Origin: Candidatus Epulonipiscium sp.
GTDB taxonomy: Bacteria > Bacillota_A > Clostridia > Lachnospirales > Cellulosilyticaceae
Assembly (NCBI GenBank): GCA_012841565.1
Contig: DUUM01000137.1
Span: 1 to 64,000, forward strand
Reading direction: 5' to 3'
DNA length: 64,000 nucleotides
Each line of letters opens with the position of its first letter. The first letter of the stretch is position 1. The notes under the pieces are model-generated. The model saw only the letters and a list, made by a program, of their open reading frames with translations, searched no databases and had not been told where the DNA came from. Positions 54,386 through 64,000 of this stretch are shown piece by piece. The position numbers and the translations under genes are program-made.

Positions 54386-54898
54386 CTATCCTATAAGCTC
54401 TTCTACTGTCTTACCACGTAGTCTTGCTACCACTGAAGGTGTCTTAAGTGTTTCAAGACCTTCTAATGTTGCATTAACAACGTTTTTCTTGTTATTAGAG
54501 CCTAAAGATTTTGTTCTAACATTACGAATACCTGCAAGCTCAAGAACCGCACGTACTGGTCCACCAGCTATAACGCCCGTTCCTTCTGCTGCTGGTTTCA
54601 AAAGTACTCTAGCACTTCCGAATTCACCAATATTATCATGGTAAATACTATCTACTTCATTTCTTTCAATATAAATCAAGTTTTTCTTTGCTGATTCGAT
54701 GCCTTTATTGATTGCATCTGGAATTTCAGTTGCTTTACCAATACCTACACCAACATGGCCATTTCCGTCACCAACTACTACCAACGCAGAAAATCTAAAG
54801 TTACGTCCACCTTTTACTACTTTTGTAACACGTTTAATTGTAACTACACGTTCTTGAAGATCCATACTACTTGGATCGATGTTTTGCTTTCTAGACAC
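54386..54898 (-). CDS. rpsE: 30S ribosomal protein S5
   Basis: The 170-residue product has [40 protein letters not shown] and [20 protein letters not shown], matching both S5 domains. S5 affects accuracy of decoding. Nineteen bp separate it from rplR. Confidence 0.98.
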   Translation of the reverse strand: MSRKQNIDPSSMDLQERVVTIKRVTKVVKGGRNFRFSALVVVGDGNGHVGVGIGKATEIPDAINKGIESAKKNLIYIERNEVDSIYHDNIGEFGSARVLLKPAAEGTGVIAGGPVRAVLELAGIRNVRTKSLGSNNKKNVVNATLEGLETLKTPSVVARLRGKTVEELIG

Positions 54899-54916
54899 TG
54901 TTAGGTTCCTCCTTTA

Positions 54917-55285
54917 CTAGAATTTTAAACCTGCTTCACGAGCCGCATCTGCTAGTGATTGGATTCTTCCATGATATATATATCCACCACGATCAAATAC
55001 TACTTCTTCAATTCCTTTTGCAAGTGCTTTCCTTGCAATTTCTTCACCAACAACTTTAGCTGCATTAACATTAGATGTTATATCTACTTTAGCAATAACA
55101 TCTTTTTCCATTGTAGATGCTGCAACTAATGTATTAGCTTTTTCATCGTCAATGATTTGTGCATAGATGTGGTTATTACTTCTATAAACAGCTAGACGTG
55201 GTCTCGCAGCTGTTCCTTTTATTTTGTTACGAATACGTCTATGTTTGTTAAGACGTACCGCTACACGTGATTTCTTTTGGATCAT
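54917..55285 (-). CDS. rplR: 50S ribosomal protein L18
   Basis: The 122-residue 5S rRNA-binding protein has [40 protein letters not shown] and [20 protein letters not shown]. Standard location between rplF and rpsE. Confidence 0.98.
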   Translation of the reverse strand: MIQKKSRVAVRLNKHRRIRNKIKGTAARPRLAVYRSNNHIYAQIIDDEKANTLVAASTMEKDVIAKVDITSNVNAAKVVGEEIARKALAKGIEEVVFDRGGYIYHGRIQSLADAAREAGLKF

Positions 55286-55305
55286 TCTACTTCACCCCTT
55301 TGCTA

Positions 55306-55839
55306 TTATTTACCTGTTTTACCTTCTTTACGTCTGATCGTTTCGTCGATGTATTTGATTCCTTTGCCTTTATAAGGCTCTGGTGGGCGTTTAGCTCTGA
55401 TTTCAGCAGCAAATTGACCTACATTTTCTTTGCTAATTCCAGATATGGTAATATGATTACCTTCTACTACGCTTTCTACACCTTCCGGATCATCCATTTC
55501 TACTGGGTGAGAGTATCCTAAAGAAAGTACTAATGTTTTACCTTGTTTTTGTGCTCTATATCCTACACCGTTGAGTTCCAAGACTTTCTTAAATCCGTCT
55601 GCTGTTCCTTCAACCATGTTGGAGATTAATGTTCTTGTAAGACCATGTAAAGATTTATTTCTCTTTAAATCATTAGGTCTTGTTACAACAACGTTTTCAT
55701 CTTCAATAGCGATATTCATAGCACTATCAAATTCTTTGGTTAAAGTTCCTTTTGGCCCTTTAACATTTACTACGTTCCCATTGAGTGTTACTGTTACTCC
55801 TGCCGGGATCGCAATTGGTTGCTTACCAATACGTGACAT
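55306..55839 (-). CDS. rplF: 50S ribosomal protein L6
   Basis: The 177-residue product starts [20 protein letters not shown]. The two repeated domains and the C-terminal [20 protein letters not shown] identify L6. It sits between rpsH and rplR. Confidence 0.98.
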   Translation of the reverse strand: MSRIGKQPIAIPAGVTVTLNGNVVNVKGPKGTLTKEFDSAMNIAIEDENVVVTRPNDLKRNKSLHGLTRTLISNMVEGTADGFKKVLELNGVGYRAQKQGKTLVLSLGYSHPVEMDDPEGVESVVEGNHITISGISKENVGQFAAEIRAKRPPEPYKGKGIKYIDETIRRKEGKTGK

Positions 55840-55868
55840 AGTTGCACCTCCTTATCCTTCTTCAAATA

Positions 55869-56270
55869 TTACCAGATGAATGCGATAACTTCTCCGCCTA
55901 CACCTAATTCTCTTGCTTGTTTATCTGTTATTACACCTTTGTTTGTTGATATTACTGCTATTCCTAGACCGCCTAATACCTTAGGTAAGTTTTCTGCCTC
56001 AGCATACACACGAAGACCTGGCTTAGAAATTCTCTTGATACCAGAAATAACTTTTTCATTTTTATCTCGACCATACTTTAATGTAATTCGAAGATTGCTT
56101 TTAACACCTTCTCCTACCACCTCAAAGCCTCTAATATATCCTTCACTTAAAAGAATTTCAGAAATCGATTTTTTCATAATTGATGTTGGAACATCAACCT
56201 TATTATGTTTTGCTGTGTTTGCATTTCTGATTCTTGTTAGCATATCTGCAATCGGATCGCTCATTGTCAT
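55869..56270 (-). CDS. rpsH: 30S ribosomal protein S8
   Basis: The 133-residue product has [20 protein letters not shown] and the C-terminal [20 protein letters not shown], followed by [15 protein letters not shown] is 8 bases before the first ATG. In E. coli S8 represses the spc operon; no matching site was examined here. Confidence 0.98.
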   Translation of the reverse strand: MTMSDPIADMLTRIRNANTAKHNKVDVPTSIMKKSISEILLSEGYIRGFEVVGEGVKSNLRITLKYGRDKNEKVISGIKRISKPGLRVYAEAENLPKVLGGLGIAVISTNKGVITDKQARELGVGGEVIAFIW

Positions 56271-56291
56271 GTTATTTACCTCCTTCCTTAA

Positions 56292-56477
56292 TTACCAGCT
56301 TGCTTTTTTAACACCTGGAATTTCGCCTTTGTGAGCCAATTCTCTAAAGCAAATACGGCATATGCCGAATTTCCTAATATAAGCATGTGGACGTCCACAA
56401 ATACGGCAACGAGTATATTCTTGTGTAGAAAACTTAGCTGGTCTTTGTTGCTTTATCTTCATAGATTTTTTAGCCAT
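56292..56477 (-). CDS. rpsN: 30S ribosomal protein S14, zinc type (type Z)
   Basis: This 61-residue protein has four Cys in [10 protein letters not shown] and [16 protein letters not shown], forming the zinc-binding S14 type Z typical of Firmicutes. It is located between rplE and rpsH. Confidence 0.98.
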   Translation of the reverse strand: MAKKSMKIKQQRPAKFSTQEYTRCRICGRPHAYIRKFGICRICFRELAHKGEIPGVKKASW

Positions 56478-56488
56478 TGACGCACCTC

Positions 56489-57028
56489 CTATTTTTTAAA
56501 CGGCATCCCAAACAATCTTAATAGTTCGTGACCTTCTTCGTCTGTTTTTGCTGTTGTTACTATAATTACATCCATCCCACGAACTTTGTCTATTTTGTCA
56601 TATTCAATTTCTGGAAAAATAATTTGTTCTTTAATCCCCATTGCATAGTTACCACGACCGTCAAATGACTTAGCGCTTACGCCTTGAAAGTCACGAACAC
56701 GTGGAAGAGCAAGGTTAACTAAACGATCTAGGAATTCATACATTCTTCTACCTCTAAGTGTTGTTTTACACCCGATAGACATTCCCTCACGTAATTTAAA
56801 TGCTGCAACTGACTTTTTAGCTTGTACTGTAACAGCTTTTTGTCCAGTGATTAGTTCCATATCTCCTACTGCATTTTCAAGCACTTTAGCATTTTCTTTT
56901 GCTTCGCCAACACCCATATTGATAACAATCTTGTCAATTTTAGGCACTTGCATTACATTTGTATAGCCAAATTTTGCTTTCATTCCATCTACAACTTCAG
57001 TATTATAAAATTCTTTCATTCTTTCCAA
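56489..57028 (-). CDS. rplE: 50S ribosomal protein L5
   Basis: The 179-residue 5S rRNA-binding protein has [40 protein letters not shown] and [20 protein letters not shown]. The proposed start is TTG at 57028 because AAGGAGG lies 9 bases before it. An ATG three codons later (57019) would be 18 bases away. Either gives a full L5. Confidence 0.97.
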   Translation of the reverse strand: MERMKEFYNTEVVDGMKAKFGYTNVMQVPKIDKIVINMGVGEAKENAKVLENAVGDMELITGQKAVTVQAKKSVAAFKLREGMSIGCKTTLRGRRMYEFLDRLVNLALPRVRDFQGVSAKSFDGRGNYAMGIKEQIIFPEIEYDKIDKVRGMDVIIVTTAKTDEEGHELLRLFGMPFKK

Positions 57029-57051
57029 TTTAGCTTACCTCCTTTCGGAAA

Positions 57052-57387
57052 TTAGTCGATTACAACTCGTTGTTTATCAACGATAGCAACGCGCTTCTTT
57101 GTTGTTACTCTAACTCCATCTTTTTCTCCAACTACTATATCTACGCCAAGTCTTACTGGTTTACCGTTATGAAGATACATAACATTTGACACATGAAGGG
57201 CTGCTTCTTTTTGAATGATTCCACCCTGACCTTGTGCACCTGGTTTTTGATGTTTTGTAATCATATTTACTTTATCTACAATTACACGGCCTTTTTTAGG
57301 ATCTACTCCCAAAATATTGCCTTCTTTGCCTTTGTCTTTTCCAGCAATTACAACTACGCGATCACCTGTTTTAAGTTTTATTTTCAC
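57052..57387 (-). CDS. rplX: 50S ribosomal protein L24
   Basis: The 111-residue product has the KOW opening IKLKTGDRVVVIAGKDKGKE and the NMITKHQKPG-type KVNMITKHQKPGAQGQGGII. Its start is GTG at 57387 with AAGGAGGTGTG upstream. It is located between rplN and rplE. Confidence 0.97.
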   Translation of the reverse strand: MKIKLKTGDRVVVIAGKDKGKEGNILGVDPKKGRVIVDKVNMITKHQKPGAQGQGGIIQKEAALHVSNVMYLHNGKPVRLGVDIVVGEKDGVRVTTKKRVAIVDKQRVVID

Positions 57388-57402
57388 AGCTTACACACCT
57401 CC

Positions 57403-57771
57403 TTATAGTACTTCTGGAGCAAGTGATAAGATTCTTGTATACTTTTTCTCTCTTAACTCTCTCGCTACTGGTCCAAAAATACGGGTTCCTCTTGGATTTT
57501 GATCTTCTTTTAAAATAACTGCGGCATTGTCATCAAATTTTATATATGATCCATCTGCTCTTTTCGCACCTTTTTTAGTACGTACAATAACAGCTTTTAC
57601 AATCTCGCCTTTTTTAACAACACTACCTGGTGTTGCATTTTTAACCGTTGCAACAATAACATCACCAATACTTGCATATCTTTTCCTGGAACCGCCTAAT
57701 ACACGAATACAAAGTAATTCCTTTGCTCCAGTATTATCAGCTACCTTGACTCTACTCTCTTGTTGAATCAT
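57403..57771 (-). CDS. rplN: 50S ribosomal protein L14
   Basis: The 122-residue product starts [20 protein letters not shown] at 57771, the normal L14 start, with AAGGAGG 9 bases upstream. The in-frame TTG at 57780 is not needed. [20 protein letters not shown] and [20 protein letters not shown] complete the signature. Confidence 0.98.
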   Translation of the reverse strand: MIQQESRVKVADNTGAKELLCIRVLGGSRKRYASIGDVIVATVKNATPGSVVKKGEIVKAVIVRTKKGAKRADGSYIKFDDNAAVILKEDQNPRGTRIFGPVARELREKKYTRILSLAPEVL

Positions 57772-57798
57772 GGAAGACAACCTCCTTTCCTAACAAAA

Positions 57799-58056
57799 CT
57801 ATTTTGCTTTTTCTATAATATCTGTAAGTCTCCAACGTTTAGACTTAGATATTGGTCTAGTTTCCATCACGCGTACACGATCACCTATATTGCATTCGTT
57901 GTTTTCATCATGTGCATGTAATTTATATGTTCTTCTAATAATTTTTCCATAAAGAGGATGTTTTACATTGTTTTCAACAGCAACTGTAACTGTTTTATCC
58001 ATTTTATTACTTGTAACTTTTCCTACTAATGACTTGCGAACACCTTTTACTACCAT
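57799..58056 (-). CDS. rpsQ: 30S ribosomal protein S17
   Basis: The 85-residue OB-fold protein has [40 protein letters not shown] and [20 protein letters not shown]. Standard place between rpmC and rplN. Confidence 0.98.
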   Translation of the reverse strand: MVVKGVRKSLVGKVTSNKMDKTVTVAVENNVKHPLYGKIIRRTYKLHAHDENNECNIGDRVRVMETRPISKSKRWRLTDIIEKAK

Positions 58057-58078
58057 AATTATTTCTCCTCTCTGTAAC

Positions 58079-58282
58079 TTACGCGTTTACTTTTTGAGTA
58101 ATAATTGTTTGGATACGCGCAATATTTCTTCTTACTTCTGTAATTCTCGCTGTATTATCTAACTGATTGGTAGCATTTTGGAATCTCAAGTTAAAGAGCT
58201 CTTTCTTTGCACTTACAAGTTCAATTCCTAATTCATCCATAGTTTTTGGTCTCATTTCTTCCAGAAATACTTTATTTTTCAC
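58079..58282 (-). CDS. rpmC: 50S ribosomal protein L29
   Basis: A GTG start at 58282 gives a 67-residue protein starting [20 protein letters not shown]. This matches the usual L29 length and the [36 protein letters not shown] core. The longest frame (from 58312) would overlap rplP by 41 bases. The chosen start overlaps by 11. Confidence 0.95.
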   Translation of the reverse strand: MKNKVFLEEMRPKTMDELGIELVSAKKELFNLRFQNATNQLDNTARITEVRRNIARIQTIITQKVNA

Positions 58283-58712
58283 TACCATCACCATCCATTT
58301 CTTGTTCAGCACGAGAAACGATTTTACACTTCATTGGCAATTTGTGCATTGCAAGTCTAAGGGCTTCCCTAGCTGTTTCTTCGTTTACTCCTGCGATTTC
58401 AAACATTACACGGCCAGGCTTTACGACTGCAACCCAGTATTCTGGAGAGCCTTTACCAGCACCCATCCTTGTTTCAGCTGGTTTTGCTGTTACAGGTTTG
58501 TCTGGGAAAATTTTAATCCATACTTTACCGCCACGTTTCATATAACGATTCATAGCAATACGTGCAGATTCAATTTGATTTGATCTAACCCAGCTTGGTT
58601 CTAAAGCTACGATTCCATACTCACCATAAGTTACTGTGTTTCCTCGGGTAGCTTGGCCCTTCATACGTCCGCGAAATTGCTTGCGGTACTTTACTCTTTT
58701 AGGCATCAACAT
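58272..58712 (-). CDS. rplP: 50S ribosomal protein L16
   Basis: The 146-residue product has [40 protein letters not shown] and [20 protein letters not shown]. The ATG at 58712 overlaps the rpsC stop by one base (TAATG), with GGGAG upstream. Confidence 0.98.
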   Translation of the reverse strand: MLMPKRVKYRKQFRGRMKGQATRGNTVTYGEYGIVALEPSWVRSNQIESARIAMNRYMKRGGKVWIKIFPDKPVTAKPAETRMGAGKGSPEYWVAVVKPGRVMFEIAGVNEETAREALRLAMHKLPMKCKIVSRAEQEMDGDGSEK

Positions 58713-59368
58713 TAGTTATCGCTCCCTTCTACCTTCTTCTGTGGAAGTATTTCGCCTTTATATGTCCATACTTTCACACCAATTTTACCATAAGTTGTAT
58801 TCCCTTCAGCGAAACCATATTCGATATCCGCTCTTAGTGTTTGAAGTGGAATAGTTCCTTCTGCATAATGCTCATTACGTGCCATCTCTGCTCCGCCTAG
58901 ACGACCTGAACATGATACTTTAATTCCTTGCACGCCAGATTTCATAGCTCTTCCCATTGATTGCTTCATAGCACGACGGAAAGATACACGATTTTCTAAT
59001 TGTAATGCAATATTTTCTGCGATTAATTGAGCGTTAGCTTCTGGGCGTTTCACCTCAATAATATTGATCATTACTTTAGCTGCTGACAATTCTTGTACTT
59101 CTTTACGAAGTGCTTCTATAGACGTTCCACCCCTACCAATAACAATTCCTGGTTTGGAGGTATGCACATGAATTCTCATACGTCCTGACATTCTTTCAAT
59201 TTCAATTTTATAAATACCAGCTGTATATAGCTTGTCTTTAATAAATTTTCTAATCACATTATCTTCTACAAGATAATCTGCAAAATCAGCGTCATTAGCA
59301 TACCATCTAGAATTCCAGTCTCTAATAATGCCGACTCTTAATCCGTTTGGATTTATTTTCTGTCCCAT
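58712..59368 (-). CDS. rpsC: 30S ribosomal protein S3
   Basis: The 218-residue product has [20 protein letters not shown], a KH domain with [16 protein letters not shown], and the C-terminal [20 protein letters not shown] and [12 protein letters not shown] blocks. S3 forms part of the mRNA entry site. Confidence 0.98.
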   Translation of the reverse strand: MGQKINPNGLRVGIIRDWNSRWYANDADFADYLVEDNVIRKFIKDKLYTAGIYKIEIERMSGRMRIHVHTSKPGIVIGRGGTSIEALRKEVQELSAAKVMINIIEVKRPEANAQLIAENIALQLENRVSFRRAMKQSMGRAMKSGVQGIKVSCSGRLGGAEMARNEHYAEGTIPLQTLRADIEYGFAEGNTTYGKIGVKVWTYKGEILPQKKVEGSDN

Positions 59369-59379
59369 ACCTAACCTCC

Positions 59380-59769
59380 TTATCTCTCATTAAGTACCAC
59401 TGTGATGTGGCTTGTCTGTTTTTCTATTCTAAATGCACGACCTTGAGCACGTGCTCTAATACGTTTTAATTTTGGTCCTTGTGTTGCATATGCTTCTTGC
59501 ACATAAAGATTGCTCATTTCAAGTCCATTATTATTTTCAGCATTAGCAACTGCAGACTTAACTACTTTTTCGATTACTCTAGCTGCGTTTCTTGGTGTAT
59601 ATGCTAAAATACCAAGTGCTGTAACAACATCTTTACCCTTGATTGTGTCAAGTACTATTTTAGCTTTTGAACTTGGAACTCTTACAAAAGTTACTTTAGC
59701 TCTTGGTCTTGGATCTGCTTGTTCTTCGTTTCTTGCTTGTTTAATCTGGGTTCTGTGTCCTTTTGCCAT
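59380..59769 (-). CDS. rplV: 50S ribosomal protein L22
   Basis: The 129-residue product has the core [20 protein letters not shown] and the C-terminal [20 protein letters not shown] followed by [10 protein letters not shown], whose hairpin lines the exit tunnel. Eleven bp precede rpsC. Confidence 0.98.
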   Translation of the reverse strand: MAKGHRTQIKQARNEEQADPRPRAKVTFVRVPSSKAKIVLDTIKGKDVVTALGILAYTPRNAARVIEKVVKSAVANAENNNGLEMSNLYVQEAYATQGPKLKRIRARAQGRAFRIEKQTSHITVVLNER

Positions 59770-59802
59770 GTGAAGAACCTCCTTCCATTGATACTAGTAT
59801 TA

Positions 59803-60087
59803 TTATCTTACTGAAGATCTTCTTTCAGTGTCTTTTACGTGTCCTCTGTATGTTCTTGTTAAGGCAAACTCACCAAACTTGTGCCCTACCATGTCTTCTG
59901 TAACATATACAGGTACATGTTTTCTTCCATCATGGATTGCCACTGTGTGACCAACCATACTAGGGAAGATTGTAGAACGACGAGACCATGATTTAATTAC
60001 CTTTTTTTCGCCCGCTGCATTCATTGCTTCTATTTTATTTAACAAGCTTTTATCTGCAAAGGGTCCTTTTTTTAAGGATCGAGCCAT
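59803..60087 (-). CDS. rpsS: 30S ribosomal protein S19
   Basis: The 94-residue product starts [20 protein letters not shown] at 60087 with AAAGGAGG 7 bases upstream. The longer frame to 60105 is not supported by that site. [20 protein letters not shown] and [16 protein letters not shown] complete S19. Confidence 0.98.
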   Translation of the reverse strand: MARSLKKGPFADKSLLNKIEAMNAAGEKKVIKSWSRRSTIFPSMVGHTVAIHDGRKHVPVYVTEDMVGHKFGEFALTRTYRGHVKDTERRSSVR

Positions 60088-60113
60088 TAGGATGCCTCCT
60101 TTCAATTATAAAA

Positions 60114-60947
60114 CTATTTTTGTTTACGAGTACGAATAATATATTGACTAGATTGTTTATTTTTCTTTCTTGTCTTGTAACCAAGAGCTGGCTTGCCCCA
60201 TGGTGTACGTGGACTTGGCATACCGATTCCTGTTTTACCTTCACCACCACCGTGTGGGTGATCGTTAGGGTTCATTACAGAACCACGAACTGTTGGGCGA
60301 ATTCCCATATGACGCTTACGGCCCGCTTTACCTATTGTAATAAGTTCATGCTCAATATTTCCAATTTGACCCATTGTTGCACGGCAATTAATTGGTAACA
60401 GTCTAGTTTCTCCAGATGGTAATTTTACTGTTGCATATTTACCCTCTTTAGCCATTAACTGTGCTGACATACCTGCTGAACGAGCCAGTTGTCCACCCTT
60501 GCCTGGTTTCATTTCGATATTGTGAATTGTACTACCAACTGGCATATCTTTCATTTCTAATGAGTTACCGATACGAATCTCCGCACCTGCACCGCTCATT
60601 AATTTATCGCCAACTTTAAGTTTTACTGGAGCAAGTATATATCTTTTCTCTCCATCTGCGTAATGTAGAAGTGCAATACGTGCTGTCCTGTTCGGATCAT
60701 ACTCGATAGTTGCTACTGTTGCAGGTATTCCATCTTTATTACGTTTGAAATCAATAATTCTATATTTAATTTTAGCACCGCCACCACGATGACGAACTGT
60801 GATTCTACCTTGATCATTTCTTCCTGAATATTTGTTAAGTGAAACCACTAAAGATTTTTCTGGCTTACTCGTTGTGATTTCTTCAAATGAGGAAGATGTC
60901 ATATGCCTCCTTGAAGGGGTATATGGTTTGTATTTTTTAATACTCAT
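60114..60947 (-). CDS. rplB: 50S ribosomal protein L2
   Basis: The start chosen at 60947 ([20 protein letters not shown]) has AAAGGAG at proper distance and gives 277 residues, the usual length. [20 protein letters not shown] and the C-terminal [20 protein letters not shown] are L2 marks near the peptidyl-transferase centre. Confidence 0.98.
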   Translation of the reverse strand: MSIKKYKPYTPSRRHMTSSSFEEITTSKPEKSLVVSLNKYSGRNDQGRITVRHRGGGAKIKYRIIDFKRNKDGIPATVATIEYDPNRTARIALLHYADGEKRYILAPVKLKVGDKLMSGAGAEIRIGNSLEMKDMPVGSTIHNIEMKPGKGGQLARSAGMSAQLMAKEGKYATVKLPSGETRLLPINCRATMGQIGNIEHELITIGKAGRKRHMGIRPTVRGSVMNPNDHPHGGGEGKTGIGMPSPRTPWGKPALGYKTRKKNKQSSQYIIRTRKQK

Positions 60948-61015
60948 CTTTGTCACTCCTTTCGAACTTTTGAATTCTTGCACACACATCCGTGTGTTTC
61001 ATCTTTTCTATTTAA

Positions 61016-61315
61016 CTACATTCCTTGGAAAAAGTCAATGTCATTACTTGATTCTGCCAGTTTTACAATCGCTTTTTTAACTTTTGCTGTTTTTCCAGCT
61101 GTTCTTCCACGACGCTTCAACTTACCTTCAAGGTTCATTGTGTTAACCTTTTCAACTGTAACACCGTCAAACATTTTCTCTACTGCTTCTTTAATTTGCA
61201 CTTTAGTTGCAGTTGGATGTACTTGGAATGTGTATTTTTTAGCTGACATTTCATTCATACTTTTTTCTGTAATTACAGGTTTCAAAATAACATCATAATA
61301 TTGAATATTTGCCAT
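61016..61315 (-). CDS. rplW: 50S ribosomal protein L23
   Basis: The 99-residue product has YDVILKPVITEKSMNEMSAK, KYTFQVHPTATKVQIKEAVE and RRGRTAGKTAKVKKAIVKL. Its ATG overlaps the rplD stop by one base. Confidence 0.98.
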   Translation of the reverse strand: MANIQYYDVILKPVITEKSMNEMSAKKYTFQVHPTATKVQIKEAVEKMFDGVTVEKVNTMNLEGKLKRRGRTAGKTAKVKKAIVKLAESSNDIDFFQGM

Positions 61316-61935
61316 TATGCGTACACCTCCTCAATTTTGCTTAACGCTTCTTTTGTTACTACGAAAGTATCATATTTAAGGATATCATATACGCTAATAT
61401 TATTAACTGCTGAAGCTTTTACCCCTGGGATATTGCGAGCTGATAATGCAATGTTTTTTGTTTCTCCCTCAGAGATTATTAAAGCTTTCTTTAGTTTAAA
61501 CTTATCAAGTACATTTTTCATTGATTTCGTCTTAACTTCTGGGAAATTAAGTTCATCAATTACAATAAATTTGCTTTCGTTTACTCTACTTGCTAGAGCT
61601 GACTTAAGTGCAAGTCTTCTTTCTTTCTTGTTTGTCTTGAAAGAATAGTCTCTTGGTTTTGGAGCAAATACGATACCACCACCTGTCCACTGTGGTGCAC
61701 GCGTTGATCCTTGTCTTGCTCTACCTGTTCCTTTTTGTTTCCATGGTTTTCTTCCACCACCACGTACTTCAGCACGGGTTTTTGCGCTTTGTGTTCCTTG
61801 ACGCATATTAGCAAGATGTGAAATTACTGCTGTATGAACTAAATGTTCTTTCACTTCTACACCAAAAATGGAATCCATTAAATCTATTTCTCCAATTTGT
61901 TCTGCATTCATATTATATAAAGCAACTTTTGCCAT
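61315..61935 (-). CDS. rplD: 50S ribosomal protein L4
   Basis: The start at 61935 (MAKVALYNMNAEQIGEIDLM) has GAAAGGAGG at good distance and gives 206 residues. The tunnel loop KTRAEVRGGGRKPWKQKGTG and ARQGSTRAPQWTGGGIVFAP are readable. In E. coli L4 represses the S10 operon through its leader. Confidence 0.98.
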   Translation of the reverse strand: MAKVALYNMNAEQIGEIDLMDSIFGVEVKEHLVHTAVISHLANMRQGTQSAKTRAEVRGGGRKPWKQKGTGRARQGSTRAPQWTGGGIVFAPKPRDYSFKTNKKERRLALKSALASRVNESKFIVIDELNFPEVKTKSMKNVLDKFKLKKALIISEGETKNIALSARNIPGVKASAVNNISVYDILKYDTFVVTKEALSKIEEVYA

Positions 61936-61962
61936 TGTTTTTCCTCCTTTCCTCACCTATCG

Positions 61963-62592
61963 TTAAGCTTTAACACTGTTTTTAATTGTGAGCACTGATT
62001 TCCTTGGTCCTGGTACTGCACCTTTAACAAGTATTAAGTTTTTTTCTACATCTATACGTACAACCTCAAGGTTTTGTACTGTGATTTTCTCTGCACCCAT
62101 GTGACTTGCAAGTCCCATACCTTTAAATACTTTACCTGGGTATGATGCTTGTCCTCTTGATCCAGCACTTCTATGATGTCTTGAACCGTGACTATTAGGT
62201 CCTGTTTTAAAGCCATATTTCTTAATAGCTCCTTGGAAACCTTTACCTTTTGAAACACCAGTTACATCAATTTTATCTCCTGCTGCAAATAAATCAGCTT
62301 TAATTTCTTGTCCAACTTCATATGCTGAAATGTCTTCTAAGCGGAATTCTTTTAGATGTCTCTTAAATGGTACGTCTGACTTTTTGAAATGTCCTTGTGT
62401 TGGTTGATTTGTATGTTTGGCTTTCGCATCAACAAAACCTACTTGGATTGCTTCATATCCGTCATTGTCCATTGTTTTCTTTTGCACTACTACGCAAGGC
62501 CCTGCTTCTAATACCGTTACTGGTATTAAGTTTGCATTTTCATCAAAGATTTGTGTCATCCCGATTTTCTTAGCCATAATTGCTTTTATCAT
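61963..62592 (-). CDS. rplC: 50S ribosomal protein L3
   Basis: The 209-residue product starts with AGGAGG before the ATG at 62592 and has [20 protein letters not shown], the long loop [20 protein letters not shown], and [20 protein letters not shown]. It lies second in the S10 operon. Confidence 0.98.
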   Translation of the reverse strand: MIKAIMAKKIGMTQIFDENANLIPVTVLEAGPCVVVQKKTMDNDGYEAIQVGFVDAKAKHTNQPTQGHFKKSDVPFKRHLKEFRLEDISAYEVGQEIKADLFAAGDKIDVTGVSKGKGFQGAIKKYGFKTGPNSHGSRHHRSAGSRGQASYPGKVFKGMGLASHMGAEKITVQNLEVVRIDVEKNLILVKGAVPGPRKSVLTIKNSVKA

Positions 62593-62678
62593 TCCTTACA
62601 CCTCCTAAGATCTACAGCGGATTGCCCTTAAGCAATCATTCTAGACGACGTTATATTACCGTCCTCATCATTTCCTTA

Positions 62679-62987
62679 TTATCTCAAATCTACTTTAATA
62701 TCCACACCGGCTGGCAAATCAAGTCTTCTTAATGCATCTGCAGCTTTAGGTGTTACCTCAAGATCAATCAATCTTTTGTGAGTTCGCATTTCGAATTGCT
62801 CACGTGCATCTTTGTATTTATGCACTGCACGAAGTACTGTAATAATTTCTTTCTTTGTAGGTAATGGAATCGGCCCACTAGATTTAGCACCAGTTTTCTT
62901 TGCAGTTTCAATAATTTGAGCTGCTGATTGATCGATAAGATTGTGATCATACGCTCTTAACGTAATCCTCATTTTTTGGCTAGTCAT
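62679..62987 (-). CDS. rpsJ: 30S ribosomal protein S10
   Basis: The ATG at 62987 ([20 protein letters not shown]) gives 102 residues, the usual length. The longest frame to 63029 would include leader sequence. [20 protein letters not shown] and [20 protein letters not shown] are the S10 blocks. The product acts in the 30S subunit and in transcription antitermination (NusE). First gene of the superoperon. Confidence 0.98.
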   Translation of the reverse strand: MTSQKMRITLRAYDHNLIDQSAAQIIETAKKTGAKSSGPIPLPTKKEIITVLRAVHKYKDAREQFEMRTHKRLIDLEVTPKAADALRRLDLPAGVDIKVDLR

Positions 62988-63249
62988 AAAAAAAGTCCCC
63001 TCCCTTTCGCACTTTTTAGAAAGCAGCACGACTAGTGGCGACTGTACACTCTACCGGGTGTTTCTTATCTAAACAAGCTTAAACATGCACAACTTGGTGC
63101 AATATACGTCATAAAATATAACATAGCTTGAATAATCCCTTTAAGTACAGTGACCTCATCGTCTGGTTTCATGAACCGGACATTGCTCGGCAGAAATTCC
63201 CCTATTACTAGGTGGCAACCTCCTGCGTCATGGCTCTCAATGTCACAAC
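62988..63249 (-). promoter_or_regulatory. Leader of the S10 superoperon, about 260 nt
   Basis: Between the expected start site (about 63249) and rpsJ there is a long transcribed leader with no long ORF. It holds a seven-residue uORF (63208-63231), a small hairpin AGGT-TGCC-ACCT, a hairpin around GTCCGGTT...AACC-GAC (about 63160-63182), and a possible long-range pairing of 63145-63151 with 63041-63047 (ACTGTAC/GTACAGT). Long S10 leaders bind L4 in E. coli. Here the protein and the mechanism are unknown. Confidence 0.5.
63208..63231 (-). CDS. Seven-residue uORF in the S10 leader
   Basis: ATG ... TAG encodes MTQEVAT directly in the 5' part of the leader, about 18 nt after the likely transcription start. 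Only GAGAG lies just before the ATG, a weak ribosome site. Translation is therefore uncertain, but a short coding leader could couple ribosome supply to transcript fate. Confidence 0.3.
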   Translation of the reverse strand: MTQEVAT

Positions 63250-63255
63250 ATACCT

Positions 63256-63284
63256 ATTATACATGATAAAAATGTAAAGCACAA
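63256..63284 (-). promoter_or_regulatory. Promoter of the S10 superoperon
   Basis: On the minus strand TTGTGC (63279-63284), 17-bp spacer and a perfect TATAAT (63256-63261). The -35 is weak but the -10 and spacing are ideal. No other likely promoter is seen between here and rpsJ. Confidence 0.7.
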
Positions 63285-63460
63285 GTCTTTTTCAAACATT
63301 ATTTCATTCCATATTAATCCATTTTTATACCTTTTTATTTAATACTTTCCTCACCCTTACAAGCCTATAATTTACGATTAATTGACGATTTTATTATAAA
63401 GAGTTAAACTGTAACTACAAATATTATAATACTAAAATCAATTAAAAGCGAGGAATTAAA

Positions 63461-64000
63461 ATGCAAAACCTTCAAAATATGTGGCATGAAATTATTAAGG
63501 ACGAATCTCTCATCTCTGCCACCTTCAGTAATGTTCGAAATAAAAATGAAATTTTATATACCCAGGTGAAAATTAAACCTATCTTAATTAAAGAACAACT
63601 ATATTATCATCTTGAGTATATATTCGAAAAAAAGGTTGCTCATGAAAATCTACAACTTGAAGAATTTAGCCAAAGTATGATACAGCTATCCACTCTTATG
63701 AAGCAAATCAACATTTATACAACGCATCATGATTATCAAGTTATGATCAGTAAAAAGATGAAAGTTACCATTATTAAAAAAGTACCTTCAAAACACAAGG
63801 AGCCACTCTCACTTTCACATAATCGAAAGAAACAGTATCTCTTCGAGGAAGGAATACCAGTTCCTTTCCTTATAGAACTGGGTGTTATGAGCAAAGAGGG
63901 CATGGTTGTTAAAAGCAAATATAATAAGTTTCGCCAAATCAATCGTTTTGTAGAATTGGTAAAAGATGTTGCTAAGGAACTTCCTCAAAATAAAAAATTG
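63461..64000 (+). CDS. Methyltransferase-like protein (Methyltransf_32 type), N-terminal part, partial
   Basis: The frame begins at ATG 63461 after GCGAGGAATTAAA and is open to the end of the window (180 codons). The N-terminal 100 residues form an unrecognised region. Then SLSHNRKKQYLFEEGIPVPF and LIELGVMSKEGMVVKSKYNK with FRQINRFVELV follow. In the Methyltransf_32 (PF13679) proteins of Firmicutes this is the segment just before the SAM-binding site, which would lie beyond base 64000. The gene is divergent from the ribosomal operon. Confidence 0.65.
   Translation, partial: MQNLQNMWHEIIKDESLISATFSNVRNKNEILYTQVKIKPILIKEQLYYHLEYIFEKKVAHENLQLEEFSQSMIQLSTLMKQINIYTTHHDYQVMISKKMKVTIIKKVPSKHKEPLSLSHNRKKQYLFEEGIPVPFLIELGVMSKEGMVVKSKYNKFRQINRFVELVKDVAKELPQNKKL

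Noticed and set aside
62988..63029. Longer N-terminus of S10 starting at 63029
   Set aside because: The added residues come from the ribosome-binding region and are absent from the S10 family.
1..64000. CRISPR arrays, tRNA and rRNA genes
   Set aside because: No regular spaced repeats and no cloverleaf or rRNA sequence were seen on either strand.

Overview
The window is chromosomal DNA from a low-GC, Gram-positive, anaerobe-like Clostridia bacterium, most likely of the Lachnospirales (Lachnospiraceae/Cellulosilyticaceae-like). This is inferred from the AT-rich sequence, lipoproteins without outer-membrane genes, the order map - KOW protein - infA - rpmJ inside the ribosomal cluster, and an L17 protein with a long internal insertion. 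No species can be named from sequence reading alone.

Layout. (1) 1-1640: end of an ABC efflux permease and its membrane-fusion partner. (2) 1672-11896: an accessory island. It holds an IS256-family element, two unknown small proteins, an XRE regulator preceded by a 31-residue lipopeptide gene, a SAP-domain protein, a small membrane protein, a 1381-residue nuclease-STAND ATPase resembling Avs antiviral proteins, and the cut-off front end of a type I methyltransferase gene (hsdM). (3) 12106-16042: rlmH, hpf and a polar amino-acid ABC importer. Its upstream region carries a cluster of DnaA-box-like sites. (4) 16043-26160: transketolase, a divergent PurK-like ATP-grasp protein, two membrane proteins, then ctpA-type protease, M23 hydrolase, ftsX, ftsE and a CdaR-type regulator, which together look like a cell-division/wall-remodelling block. 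(5) 26160-34270: an orphan sugar-importer ATPase (MsmK/UgpC type) and a cell-wall glycopolymer locus (tagA, csaB, secreted protein, phosphodiester glycosidase, LCP ligase). (6) 34475-36430: an SDR reductase with a possible leader peptide, convergent to rplM-rpsI. (7) 36451-43712: one operon for a FbpABC/AfuABC-type importer with a YesM/YesN two-component system and a HAD phosphatase. (8) 43892-63250: truA, the ECF transporter core (ecfT, ecfA2, ecfA1) and the S10-spc-alpha ribosomal superoperon from rpsJ to rplQ, all on the minus strand. (9) 63461-64000: start of a divergent methyltransferase gene.

Most genes lie on the minus strand. The ribosomal superoperon has a recognisable promoter at 63256-63284 and a leader of about 260 nt with a tiny uORF. 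Many start codons were moved from the longest ORF to a codon with a properly spaced Shine-Dalgarno sequence, including several GTG and TTG starts.

The most interesting parts are the Avs-like nuclease-STAND protein beside the truncated hsdM, the DnaA-box cluster at 15815-15938, the lipopeptide/XRE pair at 4066-5081, the structured leader before the CdaR-type gene, and the AfuABC-like operon whose partners suggest sugar-phosphate rather than iron uptake. All functional statements rest on motif reading, since no database search was possible.
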